Shown: in pieces, positions 1 to 14,500 of the stretch
How the letters are laid out: each line of letters begins with the position of its first letter
How positions within the stretch are numbered: the stretch's first letter is position 1
Assembly (NCBI RefSeq): GCF_030867145.1
Contig: NC_134420.1
Span: forward strand, 8,483,823-8,547,822
Reading direction: 5' to 3'
DNA length: 64,000 bases
Origin: Opisthocomus hoazin
Lineage: Eukaryota; Chordata; Aves; Opisthocomiformes; Opisthocomidae
Translations under genes and position numbers: made by a program
Notes under the pieces: model-generated
The model's database searches: none
What the model saw: the letters and a program-made list of their open reading frames with translations, nothing else
What the model was told of the DNA's origin: nothing

Positions 1-2500
1 GCTTTAACAGTTTTCAGATGTGCGTATGTATGAAAATGGCATATGCAATCAACCTGCACTGGCAGAGAAAATATTTAAATTCCAGCCCAGTATTAAAAAA
101 ATATATAAGACTATTTTTACTGCATGTAGTCTAGCTTTCATCTTCCATATCTAGAATCCTTCTACTCTAACTCTCAAACTTCTCCCTCATTAACGTACAA
201 TTCCATTTACACAGATAAAAGCTAATGTGATCAACCAAAACTGGTCTAAACACATGGATGGCAGACTTGTTACAAGTTAACACATGGAAAACCAAAAATC
301 TGTATCTAGCCCTATACAATTAGCTTCAGAGATTGACACTAACACAGCGCACCGCTCTTCCTATATTTATTTAACACAAATTGATGTCACAACCTGTATT
401 CCAAATATCTCCTCTCATGAATTATTCCCCTTCATTAATTCCACTTATTTCATCCTAAGCAGCACATGTCAGCAGAGCAAGCCTTATGGAAGCCTCCTTG
501 AATGATAGCACTTCGCAGTCTCTCTATCATCACTGAGCCAATGTATGACTTCAGCAATATACATGGAATTTACAATGGGTTTCTTTAATGATCAGATGGA
601 GAAATGAAAAATGGCACAGCCTACATGCTGTTACTGTCACATTACAGCTGAAGCTTTATATTCCTGTGCTTTAGAATCCTGAAGTATAAAACTATTTCTC
701 ACCTCCGCAGGCTTTTAATTATTTTCAGACAACTATTCCGCCAATTCTTCAACACTGTTGCAAGAAGTTAGATGAAAAGACATCCTGATTTACAGTCTTG
801 CATTTTAAAGGGATACAATTTCAAAATCGTATTTCTGCCTGAAAATATCCTTTTGCCAATCTCGTTACCAATAGTGACAAAGGCTACTGTGAATAACAGA
901 CTGCAAGAGAAAACCCCCCACTTTGCTGCTTTGGATCTTTTGTGCTGTTTCTAACATTTATTCCTAGTTGGCTTCAGTACTTCATTATGCTAACATTTTT
1001 TTTCTAACACCAAAATATAGCGGAGCCATAAAAAAATACTGCCAGGCCTTAAGAAAGTTGTGTATTTTTACTTTTTTTAGCTGAAGCTGGCTAAATAAGC
1101 AAGTTGTTTTGACCTTTAAGGCAAATTTAGTTTCTCTCAGGCTTGGCTAGTATTTGCCAAATCCAAGATTCTAACACAGTTTCAGCTTAAGAATGCTTCC
1201 AATGAAACCAGGCCCAAAAGCTGTTTGAATCACAACTTTAATCACCTAGATCTACACCCAAATATTTACAGTGAATCAAGACTGGCTTCTACTGCACTAA
1301 TCACCACCATAGCTCAGTCTCAAAATCGTTTATTTGTTTACCAAGAGGTGTCATCTGTTACTACACTATCCATCAGCTGTGTCAAGCCCCAAGTAATGGG
1401 CACAGTATTACTCACTATTCTGTTACTAATATTAGTTTCCATAGCTCATTAAAATTATTTTTTTAGGTTCATGCCATGCCTTTCTGTATTTACTCTGGCT
1501 ATAACTCGCCTTTCTTACTATTACCATCCACTGAAAGTCTCTTGGAAAGCCAGTCAGTAATTACTCCGTTATAAATCATTGGGAAGGGAACTTACGCCTC
1601 CAGCGTGACTGACTGGGTGGCCTTAATTTGTTGCTAAAGTTATCAGGCTGTGATATACTGATGAACTATGGGCAATCTGAGTGGGCAGGAACAAATCGCA
1701 TATGATCTCACAGATCTTTTCTGTCTCATTGTGTCATAAACTCAGCAATCTGCAGCTATCGTGCAGGACAGGAGCAACGCAGGTAGATCAGCTCAGCACC
1801 TACCAAGCCTGCACGTCACACCTCACTTATGAGCAGGGCAATGTTTTCAAAAGGCTGCCCTGCCTTCGAAGAGGTTTGGAAAGAACAGCCGCATCCTCTA
1901 AAAAATTCTGGGTTGATTCCAGTCTGGAGAGAGCAACCCCGACAGAAGAAAGACACTCTCATCCAACATTTTTTTCTTGTAAACTCTCAAATTATAAACA
2001 GAAATAGATAAACAAACAAAAACCTTCCATAGGCATAAGTGGCAATGTAAGGCTTGCTTTAAAATACCACTAACATTATTACCATTTGAAATCAGCATCA
2101 TAAATTTCAGGTACTTATTAGGACACCTGTGTTCTGCTTCTTATCATTATTGTTCCAAAACCTCAAAGAATAAGCAGGGCGCAGTGCTGCTATCTAGCCA
2201 TAGAACAAACGAGCAAGTCAGACTTTCGTACCTCCTCCCTTGAAAGATCCATTGTCCTTAAAACATTGTAGAATTTGAAAAAAAAAAAAGGAACAGACTT
2301 TCAAGACATTCTAGTGACCAAGAAACTGTTGGGGACGTTTTTTTTCCTAAATGAAGAAACATATTTTCGAGATTTTTGTTTTATTTAAAAACAGTAGGGG
2401 CCTCACTAGCACCGAAATGCAGGGGGGGGGGGAATTGGTGTCGCATGGTATCTGGAAAACACAACATCCCCGAGATTGCCCTAACGTGACACCACTGAGA
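1..2500. other. Intergenic DNA upstream of ARL14EP
   Basis: AT-rich unique sequence with scattered short A and T runs and stop codons in all frames. I see no coding exon, RNA gene or recognisable transposon. The ORFs here are 60-108 codons with no family resemblance. By synteny with other tetrapods the next gene to the left should be FSHB, but none of its cystine-knot exons is visible. A G run of about ten lies near 2422. Confidence 0.7.
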
Positions 2501-3640
2501 GCTCTCCCCGTTTTAACTAGCCAGGCTTCCTCCCGGCGCGCTCTCCTCGGGGGAGCAGAGGGGTCTGCGCAGCGCCAACCCCGGCCCGAAGCCTGAGGCG
2601 TTCCCAGCGCCTCGGCCGACTCCAGCGCGGGGCGGGCCGCGCGCTGCCCTCACAGCGAGCGCTGCTCGCCCGGCGGCCGGGCAGACAGCCCCTGCGACCC
2701 CCGGCCCCGGGTCCGAGCCTCTCCCCCAGCCTCTGCGCCCACCGAGGGCGGCTGCGCCTCCCTCGTCTGCCCGGCTGCCGCCCAGGGCTCCCACGCCAGG
2801 CACTGCCTGACCCACGCCGCCATCGCGGCGAACCGCCCCGGAGAGACACAGCGCACCACCTCCCCCATCCTGGAGCCGTCTCAGCCCCCCCCGCCCCACA
2901 GCGCGCGGGCAGCGCATGCGCGGCGCCAGCCCAGCCCGGCGCGTCGCGCACGGGCCCACGCTCGGCCACGTGACCTCGCTGCCGCGTCCTCCGTAGCGAC
3001 CGGCGTCGCCCTTCCCCCTCTCCAGCCGGAAGCGCCGCTCCGCGATTCCGCTGCTCTATGGTGAGCCGGCGGGCCGTGGCTGTGGGAAGGCGGAAGCCGG
3101 GTACCGGCGTCCCGGCGGAAGAAAGTCCACGGCAAGGTACCGGGGCAGCCTCCCGCCGCCCGAGGGGCCGCGGCCGGCAACGGGAGGGGCGGAGCGAGGC
3201 GGCGGGCAACGGCGGCACCGGGCCGGGGCTGGGAGGAGCCGTCCGCGGCCTAGGGCCGCGCCCGGGCTGCGGCGAACCTTTCCCGGCGGCGGGCCGGCCC
3301 GCCGCTCGCCCCTCGCCCCAGCCTCTCCGGGGGTCGGTGCCCCCCGAGCCGGCCGCTCGGCTCCCGGCCCACAGCCCCGGCCGGGCGCTGCCGCCGTCGG
3401 GTGAGGCTCTGCCGGGCGCCTGTACCCGGCGCAGCGTGCGCGGGGCCACAGCGGCCGTTGCGGGAGCGCGCTTTCCCGTCGGCGGCTCCCAGCCAGCGCT
3501 GAGCTTTCCTCCGTCCCCGCCGGCAGCGAGAGGCTGGAAAGCCCCTGTGAATCTGCGCTAGCGCGGCCGACTTGGTGCGCGCAGGTGCCTCGCTGCACCC
3601 GTCCTCGCCGCCGCTTTCAGGCTGAGGTGGTTGTGTTTGG
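2500..3640 (+). promoter_or_regulatory. ARL14EP: CpG island promoter of ARL14EP
   Basis: This stretch of about 1.1 kb is very rich in G+C and in CpG, in sharp contrast to the AT-rich flanks. Housekeeping promoter motifs can be read directly: an NRF1-type palindrome GCGCATGCGC at 2912-2921, an E-box CACGTGAC at 2967-2974, and ETS-type CCGGAAG at 3026-3032 with further GCGGAAG copies near 3090 and 3115. There is no TATA box. The plus-strand gene begins 3.5 kb downstream, so the untranslated first exon should lie here. Possible splice donors are AAG|GTACCG after 3136 and CGG|GTGAGG after 3400. Such islands often fire in both directions, so a divergent minus-strand noncoding transcript is possible. 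The long ORFs inside the island (up to 310 codons) come from GC-rich sequence lacking stop codons and are not genes. Confidence 0.85.
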
Positions 3641-6600
3641 GGCAGTAAACCCTAGCTGGTCGCTTCACAGGTGTGAATACAAGCCTTCACTGAAGTGCCT
3701 GGTTTTGGAAGCTCTCACCTGTTCCCACCAAAAAGAAATCAAAAGCAAAAAGCTGTGTGCACCTCCCAGGGGGAGCAGGGGAGAAATGCCTCTGCAGCTT
3801 CTACCAAGAATGCTTGCAAATCAAGTGGGTGAGATACATGACTTATGTCACCAGCACACTATCGTTTGAACAGGCTGTGGTCATACACTCGATGGGCTTT
3901 CCCTCTGTTTAATATAGTGGTATTTCAGGTAGTGCAGTCAACTTAAAACAGATGCCTGCCAAAGACAGCAATGCAGTAATTATTTTCTGTTTAACAGAAA
4001 ACAAATTATTTTTTAGTTAGAACATCTTCCAAGAGTTCTGACTCCTAATACATCTGAAAATTTCAAAAATTCAGATCATCATTGTTGTATTGACTTAGTG
4101 TGCTTCCTCATCAACACACACAACCCCCACCTGCCATAGCGGGAATCAGTTAAAAGTACACATTAGCACTTGAGGCAAGCTTGGTGCATAGCCTGCAACA
4201 AACTTCTCTGAATCAAGTTACTTACTAAATTACTTACGAAATTGCTGTTAAAACGTTAACTTAGCTGCAGTGAGCTTTGATCATTCTGTTCCAGTTATCC
4301 TAGTTTGAAAGACAAACTTTGTGCACCTAATGAAAAAAAAGATTAGTTCTGAACATAACCAGTTTACTAAGTTTGACAGATGGTCTTTAAAAGAGAGGAG
4401 GAAAAAAAAAAATATCATTCAAAGTCAGTACCAGAGTGAAAGTACATAAATAGGCAAAGGCACTGGAACTTTTATGTAGTAAAACTTAACAGAGCACTCT
4501 TAGTGCTCAGCAGACACTGAAAATAAGAATTTTTAAAACTTCATTGATCTACAAAAGATTCTATACTTCTTATTTGTATTCTTCAGTGCAGATCTGAAGA
4601 GCTGTGCAGGGTAAAAACTTCAGGAGAGGTCTTAGTTAACATAGAATACAGAAATATCAGTGAAGAAGAGTTCAGACAGCCTGACAGTTTAGGACTAGTC
4701 CTTAAAATACAGGATTTAGGTTTTGACCTGAGAAATCACTGCTAAGTATTAGACTACTGAAGTCTTTCTATTTTCAGATAACTTGCGAAAAACAGAACCA
4801 AGTTTGCTTTATTTTCAGAATGAAATACATACCCTTTTTTTGCAAACTCACATGTTCATAACATTATGCCTCTATTGTTCTTGCTTTATGTGTGAACAGT
4901 GGAGCATTCTTAACAATAGGCTGAGAAAACTTGTTTAAAAATAGTTGTTCAGCTGTAGTCAGTTCTGTCTTGAATCAGGTATAAAATTATACTTTAAAAC
5001 AAGTTTACTGGCCTGAGTATAGCCCAGCATATTGTTTATGTGTGGATCAGTTAAATCACTAGACAATAGCATGTTCTATGCAAGACCTTTGAAATACTGT
5101 GCATGCAGTTTGATGTATGGAAATGTGTTGTATAATTGCTTCAGATGCATACATCTGTTTCAGAAAAGAATAAAGTATTACAATCAAGAGGATTTCTGCT
5201 GCAAAAATGCTCCAGGCAGTGGCTTTACAGAGTAATTTTAAGAAGCCTATTAGGTTCTCAGTGTTCTCTGGAAAACTTCTGCACTGCTGTGTTCAGTTTT
5301 CTGTATATTGGATAAAGCTTACGCATTTCATGTCATTAGGTTGTGTGATGTTGTTTGCTTTTATTGGAAGTTGCATCCCAGACTTTTTCTGTTACACAGT
5401 CGGCTGATAATTTACTGATTAAAGAGGCATATTGCCCTGTTCAGTGGTTAGCACAAATAACTGTGACATGGTTTAACCCCAGCTGGCAACTAAGCACCAC
5501 ACAGCCGCTCACTCACTCCCCCACAGTGGGATGGGAGGGAGGATAGGAAAGGTAAAAGTGAGAAACTTGTGGGTTGAGATGAAAACAGTTTAATAATTCA
5601 AAGGAAATTCAAAGAGAAAACTGAGGAAAAGCAAAAAATTAAAACCAAAAAAACCAAGCAATGCAACTGAAAACAGTTGCTCACCACCGACCAAATGACT
5701 GATGCCCATCTGGTCCCTGAGCAGCAGCCCCGTCTGCCAGCCTCTCCCCCAGTTTTATTGCTGAGCATGGTGTCATAGGGTATAGAATATCCCTTCGCTC
5801 AGCTGTCCCAGCTGTGTGCCCTCCCAACTTTTTGCGTACCTGCAACCTTCTCACTGACAGGGGATTCCGAGGAGCAGAAAAGGACTTGACAGTGTGTAAG
5901 CACTGGTCAGCAGTAACTAAAACACCAACATGTTATCAACACTATTTTCAGTACAAATCCAAAACATAGCCACATACAAGCTACTATGAAGAAATATAAC
6001 CCTGTCCCAGCCAAAACCAGTACACTATGCTCTTTAATTTGTCCGATTTTGTCTATGTAGGTGATCATTAAGATCCTAGTTAGGTCATATTCATTGTAAT
6101 TAAGGTTCTCAGAGGTATTGAAAGCAAATGAATTCCTTTCTTTCGGTAGAAATTTATCCTTAATGTTGCCATAGAAAATAACGCAAGGTAGGCTCAAGCT
6201 CTGATGTTTTAGGGCCAGCACTGGATTTGCAACACACTTTGGCACAAGACCACTCTGCAGTAGCTAGCTTTGTGTTTGTGTTTAAACAACTGCCCAATAT
6301 TTACATCATACAGACATGGCACTCAGTTGGAAAGACCTGCATGCAAAGGTCACATGACCACAACTGCACATACCTAAAACCACTGATCTTTGTGTATACC
6401 ACAGGCTGTTTCTTGGAAAGGCTCAGGTTGATTCCATGTGTGTGTTGACCTGCAGCTGGTAGACGTGGGAAGAACATGCACGAAGGCACTGTTGGATGTG
6501 AATTGCTAAGTGACATCAGACAGCCCACGCAGCCTACCTTCAGTAGCTTTTTTTCCTAGAAACTACTTGGAAACAGGATGGGCGAATTGTTTAGCCATCA

Positions 6601-7057
6601 ACAGTCTCTTCATGTGGGCCAGCTTCACAACTCGTCTTCACTAGGAGGGGTTGTGCCAAGAGGAGGTCCCCAGGGAACTGATGACCAGAGCAGGCTCCTG
6701 TCTGAACAATTCATCCACCACTTGCTCCCAGATTGCTTTTCAGAAAGTAATGCTACTAAATATTTTGAATTTATACTTAACTGTAGTGGGGAAAAAAATG
6801 CCTCCGAAAGGAACAGAAGATTCATGGTTTAACTCCAGAATTAAATTCAGTGTATTTTTAGTCTTTTCTAGACTAGAAGGCATTACATGTTTTTTTTTGA
6901 AATTGCTTAAACCTAGTCTGTCAAGGTAACAGCTAAAGGTTTGCAGCACTGATTGATTTTAATGCTTTCCCTAGGGTGACCTTCCTAGTAACTACTAAGA
7001 CTTCAAAGAACTCACATTAGGCAAAATAAGTGAAATAAGTTATTCTGTTAAAGTGAA
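3641..7057 (+). other. ARL14EP: ARL14EP intron 1 and start of exon 2 (5' UTR)
   Basis: Noncoding sequence between the CpG island and the start codon. It contains an antisense solo LTR (5462-6024). Candidate acceptors ahead of the ATG are a pyrimidine-rich TTTCCCTAG ending at 6974, TTCCTAG ending at 6988 and CATTAG ending at 7020; the sequence alone does not decide between them. I found no further coding exon here. Exon 1 could also extend to a GTGAG donor near 3828. Confidence 0.55.
5462..6024 (-). mobile_element. Solo LTR, avian ERVL-type endogenous retrovirus
   Basis: This block matches from memory a widespread avian ERVL-type LTR. On the plus strand it starts with TG and a GGTTTAACCCCAGC segment, continues through GCAACTAAGCACCAC and GGGTTGAGATGAAAACAG, and ends CCAGCCAAAACCAGTACA. 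Sense is the minus strand: an AATAAAACTGGGG block sits where related copies have their TATA box, and ATTAAACTG with CTCAACCCAC lies near the end. The terminal TG...CA is present. No internal retroviral genes adjoin it, so it is a solo LTR, antisense within ARL14EP intron 1. I could not find a clear target-site duplication, so the ends are good to about 5 bases. Confidence 0.8.
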
Positions 7058-7480
7058 ATGGATCCTTGTTCAGTTGGAGTTCAGCTTCAAGCTACCAATG
7101 AGTGCCATAAAACCTATTATACCCGTCACACTGGCTTCAAGACTAAGCAAGATGTATCTTCGTCTGACCTACTGTTGCTTCAGCTTAGGACTGGAATAAC
7201 CCTTTCAGAGAACAACACAATCTGCTTCCACCATGCAAAAATTTACATTGAAAGATTCGAAGACTTACAGAAATCATGTTGTGATCCCTTTAATATACAC
7301 AGAAAACTATCAAAGAAAAACTTACGTGCAATTGACTTAGATGATGCAACTTTTCTAAGTGCCAAGTTTGGAAGACAGTTTGTACCTGGTTGGAAGCTTT
7401 GTCCCAAATGTATGCAGATAATAAACGGAAGCGTGGATGTTGAATCCGAAGAGCGCCAAAGAAGAAAACTTGATTCAGAC
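7058..7480 (+). CDS. ARL14EP: ARL14EP coding exon A (residues 1-141)
   Basis: ARL14 effector protein (ARF7EP). In mammals it binds the GTP form of the small GTPase ARL14/ARF7 on MHC class II vesicles and links it to the myosin MYO1E, controlling vesicle movement; a nematode relative (ARLE-14) works with a SETDB1-type histone methyltransferase. This exon holds the start codon and the N-terminal 141 residues, beginning [10 protein letters not shown]. The conserved blocks [26 protein letters not shown] and PGWKLCPKC can all be read. The exon is exactly 141 codons (phase 0) and ends at a good donor, GAC|GTATGT, at 7481. Joined with 8467-8597 and 10043-10271 it gives 260 residues, the known human length, with no frameshift or stop. 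Human protein begins with two Met; only one is present here. Identification is very secure. Confidence 0.97.
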
Positions 7481-8466
7481 GTATGTATATGGATCATTTT
7501 TCCCACCCCCCTAAGTTCTGCAAGCTATTGGAATTGGACTTCATACAAAGTCCTGCATAAATAAATTAACGTTCTTAATAGATGTGTGGGAGTTTATTGT
7601 ATTTGAACCTTTATTTAGAGGACCTTAATCCTCTTCCCTAATTAAATATGATGGCCTTTTAAATACAAATGGTAGCGTGTGCTAGGGTGACTTACAACTC
7701 GGAAGTTTTTGTAAATACCAGACTGCTGCTGGTATTTTAAGCTCTTACTCAAGCCTTACAAAAAACAAGCTCTTGCGTTTAAAATGGAACACTGCAAAGG
7801 TTGCTTCTAAGGATGTTGAGATAAACTTCTGGTTTAGTCTCTTCACTTTGAAAAAAAAAAACCCACTTCCTCTAGCAGTTCATTACCAAGTGAACGTGTA
7901 TTGAGGTGAACTAAGTGTACCCTTGTTGTGGTGTCTGAGCTGTGAAGGCCATGGTGTTTGTTCAGGGATGTAATGAACTGGTGTGGGAGGATCATGCTTT
8001 AAGTGCGAAGTTTGGAATATAGCTTGTACATTGTTGGATGCATTGTTCAGGATCTATGCAGGTAGTCAGTAGAAGCGTGGGCAACCAAATCAGCAAGAGC
8101 CCATTCATATCTGCCCTGCAGCAAAACAGAATTGCCTGCTAGGAGCTGTTGCCCCTTTCAGCCCAGGGGCTGTTGCCCAACTGGATTTTTCAATTGAGTG
8201 TCAGTATGATTAGGAGACTGACAGGGGGTGAAATTTGAAAGCATTGATTAAAACTGCTACTATAAAGCTTGTATTGGAGTTTGAGACTGATACAGTTCCC
8301 CAGTACAAAAATTTTAAGACTTAAGTTGTTTCTCCTGAGAAATCCAGTACTTGGAATTGAGGTCAACAATTTACCTAAGTTACAAATACAAACGTAAATT
8401 CATAAAAAATGTCCAGTCAAGCCAGTATATTGTAGGAATTAAATGAGGTTTTCTGTCTTTGTTCAG
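7481..8466 (+). other. ARL14EP: ARL14EP intron 2
   Basis: The intron has canonical GT (7481) and AG (8465-8466) ends and a pyrimidine-rich acceptor TCTTTGTTCAG. Reading through the donor would add about 27 residues and then a stop at 7562-7564, so intron retention would give a truncated protein lacking the cysteine-rich C-terminus. No repeat or RNA gene was recognised. Confidence 0.9.
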
Positions 8467-8597
8467 GGGCGTACAGCTAAGGCTTTAAAGTCTCTACAGT
8501 TTGCTAATCCAGGACGACAGACTGAATTCATTCCTGAGACCAGCAAAAGGGAAAAAAGAAGGCTGCAAACCAAAAATGCATCATTTAATTCTGACAG
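8467..8597 (+). CDS. ARL14EP: ARL14EP coding exon B (residues 142-185)
   Basis: This middle coding exon is 131 nt: 43 codons plus two bases of a split Arg codon (AG|G). It encodes a basic linker beginning [12 protein letters not shown], followed by GRQTEF and the KREKRR cluster, which could serve as a nuclear localisation signal (inference). It is bounded by TTTGTTCAG ahead of 8467 and CAG|GTGAGC at 8598. The linker sequence matches vertebrate ARL14EP closely, and the phase joins perfectly with the exons on both sides. Confidence 0.96.
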
Positions 8598-10271
<1,674 letters not shown>

Positions 10272-11570
10272 TGTATATGCACACTGTTTATCCTGAGTAT
10301 ATGTTCCATGCTTTGATTAAACACAGCACATTCATAATTTAGTAGTCTAATGAAAGCCAGTGGAATTTACTGTGATCCACATGATTAATGTGCTGCCTTT
10401 CACATTCATTTTCAGTATGATTATGGAAATAATCATACTGCTGTCTTTTCACACTTCATTCTACCTCATACTCTGTCTTGTTAGTCATCCAAGTAAGTTC
10501 TCTTTGAACAGTCTTTCACTATATCTAACTATAAAGATGCAAAGTTTTCACGCGACATATCCCGAGCCACTCACCATCATTTCACATACTGTTTTGTAGA
10601 GGGTACCATCTCCATGTATCCCTCATTTTTCCTTCTCTAGTTCAGGATCTTGTGGTTCTGAACCTGTTTTATGTGAAACACGCTAAAAGTTCTTAGTGAA
10701 TTTATATGCAGTATGTAAAGCTCTCTGCAGTATTAATAGTGAATTCTGTATCTTCTATAGATTACCCTAGCTACATCTGATAAATTCAGTCCTGTTCACT
10801 TAAATGGATTCAAAGGCATTTCGGAATTCAGATCCCATCCAAGTTACTGGGATTTGAGATCAGGTTATCCTTATGAATTCAAGCCTCACTGTTAAAGTGC
10901 TATTAAACTGTCAAGGCACTGAAAAATGTGTAAAGTATTTAATTATGGTAATGGTTTGTTGGTTTCTGTATAACAGTTGAAATAATTTTGCTGTATTTGG
11001 TATCAGTCTGTGATTGGACTGGACTGGTACTTCAACAGCCCTCTCCCCTTTTATTTTTGAATGTTTACATGCAGCTGAAGTGAATTTGAGTGTCTGTTCC
11101 CAAACTAACAGTATCTAAACTGCTACAAAAAAACCTCAGTTGAATTAAAATTGTTTGGTTGATGCAGTATCTATCCTCAGAACACTGAAATTTTACAGTA
11201 CAATGAGATTTATGGAAAAGAGATTTTATAATTGAGATCTTGGTAACGTTAATAGTTATTCCTTGGTATTTTTGTTGTGTTTCGGATAAATTTCCTACTT
11301 CTGTAATAGACTTGGAACATCTGCATGTTTACTGGGTTATATTTGTTCAAGAACACTTAACTGTTGCTTTCTGAAGACTTACTTGATAAAGTTGTTAAAT
11401 CTTGCTATTTGAATATTTTCTGTTAAGTGTCATGAAGGTTGCATCACTGAAATCCCAAGTTATGCTTTGAGTTGTGCTGACATCTGCTGGTCCCCATGAA
11501 GTGTAAGCATCAACTTATACTGCATTTTTGATAAGTCTGCTACAAAAATAAACAGACTTTCTTTTTTTTG
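10272..11570 (+). other. ARL14EP: ARL14EP probable 3' UTR
   Basis: Noncoding sequence after the ARL14EP stop. It is AT-rich with no other gene. An earlier ATTAAA at 10316-10321 could end a short isoform. The better site is AATAAA at 11547-11552, followed by a T-run. The full extent is inferred. Confidence 0.5.
11547..11552 (+). terminator. ARL14EP: Probable ARL14EP polyadenylation signal
   Basis: A canonical AATAAA about 1.28 kb after the stop codon, followed within 10-20 bases by a T-rich stretch of the kind that acts as a downstream element. Other AATAAA hexamers occur near 12151 and beyond 12800, so use of this one is inferred. Confidence 0.45.
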
Positions 11571-14500
11571 ATCAGATCATTGGCTCTTCTTCCAGTGGAT
11601 GCGTCTCTCTTTGGCTTTGGATTCCAGCCACATTTGTCACAGGAACCATCCTGGGTGTTTATTTAGGGAGAGCAGCACGCTCTTTACACTCTTTTCAAGA
11701 TAGCAGCACCACAAATGTGTAATAGCCACGGCTTCCCTTACATGCAAGTGTCATTTAATACATTTGACTTTGTTGACTACAGCACATGCTTATCCTGATG
11801 TAACAATTCATCTTCTGTATTTGTTCCATATTTGGAACTGTTTCATCTCTTAAGCAACTTTCTGAATTAGATGAAAATACAAAGATAAACCTCCATGAAA
11901 GTGAGAGCAGAAAAAAGCTGGTCCAATTTTTTAATGTTTATGTATTTATGTTTGATGAATATAAGTTGCCACTTCAGTCCACAGTTAGACTTTGAATTCA
12001 CTGAAGTGAAATGTGAGTCTTAGCAGTAGGTTGAATTGCCTAGAGCATCCCATTATTAGAATTATATTTCTCCATCTCTATCAAGTCTCCAAAAAGTTAG
12101 TGTATTCAGTCTCTCATTTTGCAGATTCACTAGCAATGAGTACTTTCCCAAATAAATCACTCAAGTTGTTTCCTAGCAAAATGCATAGGACTGCCATTTG
12201 AGTAAAAGCCTGCACTAAGTACTGAGTACTGTTGATTGCTATAGAAGCTATGGGAGACTTACGGTTTTCTCCAGTAAAACTGGACTTTTTGGTATTGGAT
12301 GTTCACACATCCTGCCTACATATTTAGGACATTTCCATTTAGCTTCATTTCCTTAACATGCCTTTGTTGCAGTGTGTTACTAAGTTCATTAATATGTTTT
12401 TATACACTTCCATGGCCGCCTCATCTATTTTTCTGTTAAAAGACGTCATTGCGAGTCAAACTTTAGGATCTTGCTAGATGTAAAATGCTTACAGCTATGA
12501 ATTTCTCTGATTCTTTTCTGTATGTTTTTATAAACTCTACACAAACTTACCCCATCAGCATAATACATATCCAAGCTATTTTATCATCATCAAAAAATGA
12601 CTGGATATTGTTCCCAATCACATATGTAGTTCCCTATCTTTCAGAATTACTCTATAACTAAGCCTCTTAAACGCTATGTTCTTTTAATATAGCCAAAGGA
12701 AACAACTATTTTCCATAAAAGCCAAAGTTCATAAGCCAGCTATAATAACAACTTTAAACTCTGGATGCATTAAAAAGAAAAAACAACTGGAGATATACCC
12801 CAGTTACCACAATAAAACTTGCCTTTTGAGATTAATTGCAAAAATTAATGCCTAGATGAGTTACATATTCAAAAGACAGAAATCAATGACAATAAAAGAA
12901 TGTTTTATGAATAATACATATCCCATGGATCAATTTGAGTTGATGGAACAGAAGCTCCAGATCTCTTAAGTACAGTGTTGAGTACTGGTTTGGTTTCCTT
13001 CTCACACAGAGCAAAATTCACACCGAGTTTAGAACACGGCCAAATTTAACATTTTACAAAGTCAGCGAGGGCTCTTCCATGGAGCTTGAGAGAGTTACCA
13101 CACAACCTCGTGGTCAGGTCTGAGAAAGGGTGTGCCTGGGTGTGCCCTGTTATCCACCCCCAGGCTTAGTGGAGTTGAAAGTTTCAAACTGATGAACGGT
13201 GCCCTGAGATGCTTTCTGTTAAATATTCAAATAATGAGTATAAATACTCAAATAACAATATAGCACAGTCAGGTAATTACTCAGAGATGGTGTTATATTA
13301 ACGGTTTCAGCATCTATGCTACTAAAAGGCATTTTAGTTGTGGGAGCTGCATTATAATCTCCTTAGAGCATGAATTTGGTTTTCTGTTAATCAGTTAAGT
13401 TTATAACTCTTAGAAACTAACACGAGGACACTTTTGAGTGTCTTGGCTGACTGTTCAAGACATCAGAAACAGCAGGAAGTGGACAGACCAAAAAAAAAAG
13501 CACAATTTTATAAATTCAGAAGTCAGAATCGAAGCCTCTAAGGGAAAAAAGAAAACTGAGTTAAGGTGACAGAATTCTTTTTCCTGATTTTAGACCCAGT
13601 TTAATGTTCTTTTTAGCCTTATAGAATAGGTGTTTCTTGTATTAGCCCAAATGGACCAACAGACAATTGTGCGAGTTCGCACTGAAACCCCATAGTGACA
13701 CAGCTACGCAGAGGTAAGTGTTTGGTGCACATCTGTCACTCGTTATGTGACAGAAACAGCTACAACTTGCTGGAATCGGCATCAAAGCCTTTGAGTTCTC
13801 CTAGTCTCATGAAAAAGCATAAGGCTTATAATTTTCAGTTTCAATTACTTTGTTTCCCTCTAAAATGAGAGTCAGATTTTTGGCCATATTTGTGTCATAA
13901 CAAATGCAGAGTTTCAGCATTTTCTGACTGATTTCTCAGTGGAGTATAGGATGTTCAGACATGCAGTAACTTGTCCCTTCTGATGCAGATAATTTTCCCC
14001 AGTAATTCTTCAGCGAACGTTCTTGAAGTTTTATTCACATTTATCGCGACTTCTAACCAGTCAATATCATACTAATCACAGCTAGGCTAAATAATTCTCT
14101 CCAACTTTAAGTTATGCATGCTTTTAAATCCTCCTAACAGTAGAAGAACTATTTCATAAAAGGAATATATTTGTATTTAAAGATCCTTAATTACAAGTTT
14201 CATCTAATATTTACCAATGTGGAAGCCGTAACCGGAACTATTCTTATACACATTCAGTGCAATTGGATTTCAAAATTAACAGCTCTCCTCCAAGCACCCA
14301 TTAAAAAAAAATTGTAGGGAGGTGCGAACGACTGCGATTAAACTGTCCAGTTCACTCCATGTAGGCGTTTTGTTTGAAATTCGTTATCCAGCTCAGAAAT
14401 AGGTTTGCATTGTCAAAGTTTTTCCTACCCAGCAGATGGCATGAGTTTACTGCAAAAACCTGACTGTGAGCTGCTCCTGGACCACCTCCGAGCCAAGCAT

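Noticed and set aside
2513-3598. Long overlapping ORFs (up to 310 codons) on both strands in the CpG island
   Set aside because: GC-rich DNA has few stop codons. The peptides are Arg/Pro/Gly/Ala-rich, overlap on opposite strands and match no family.
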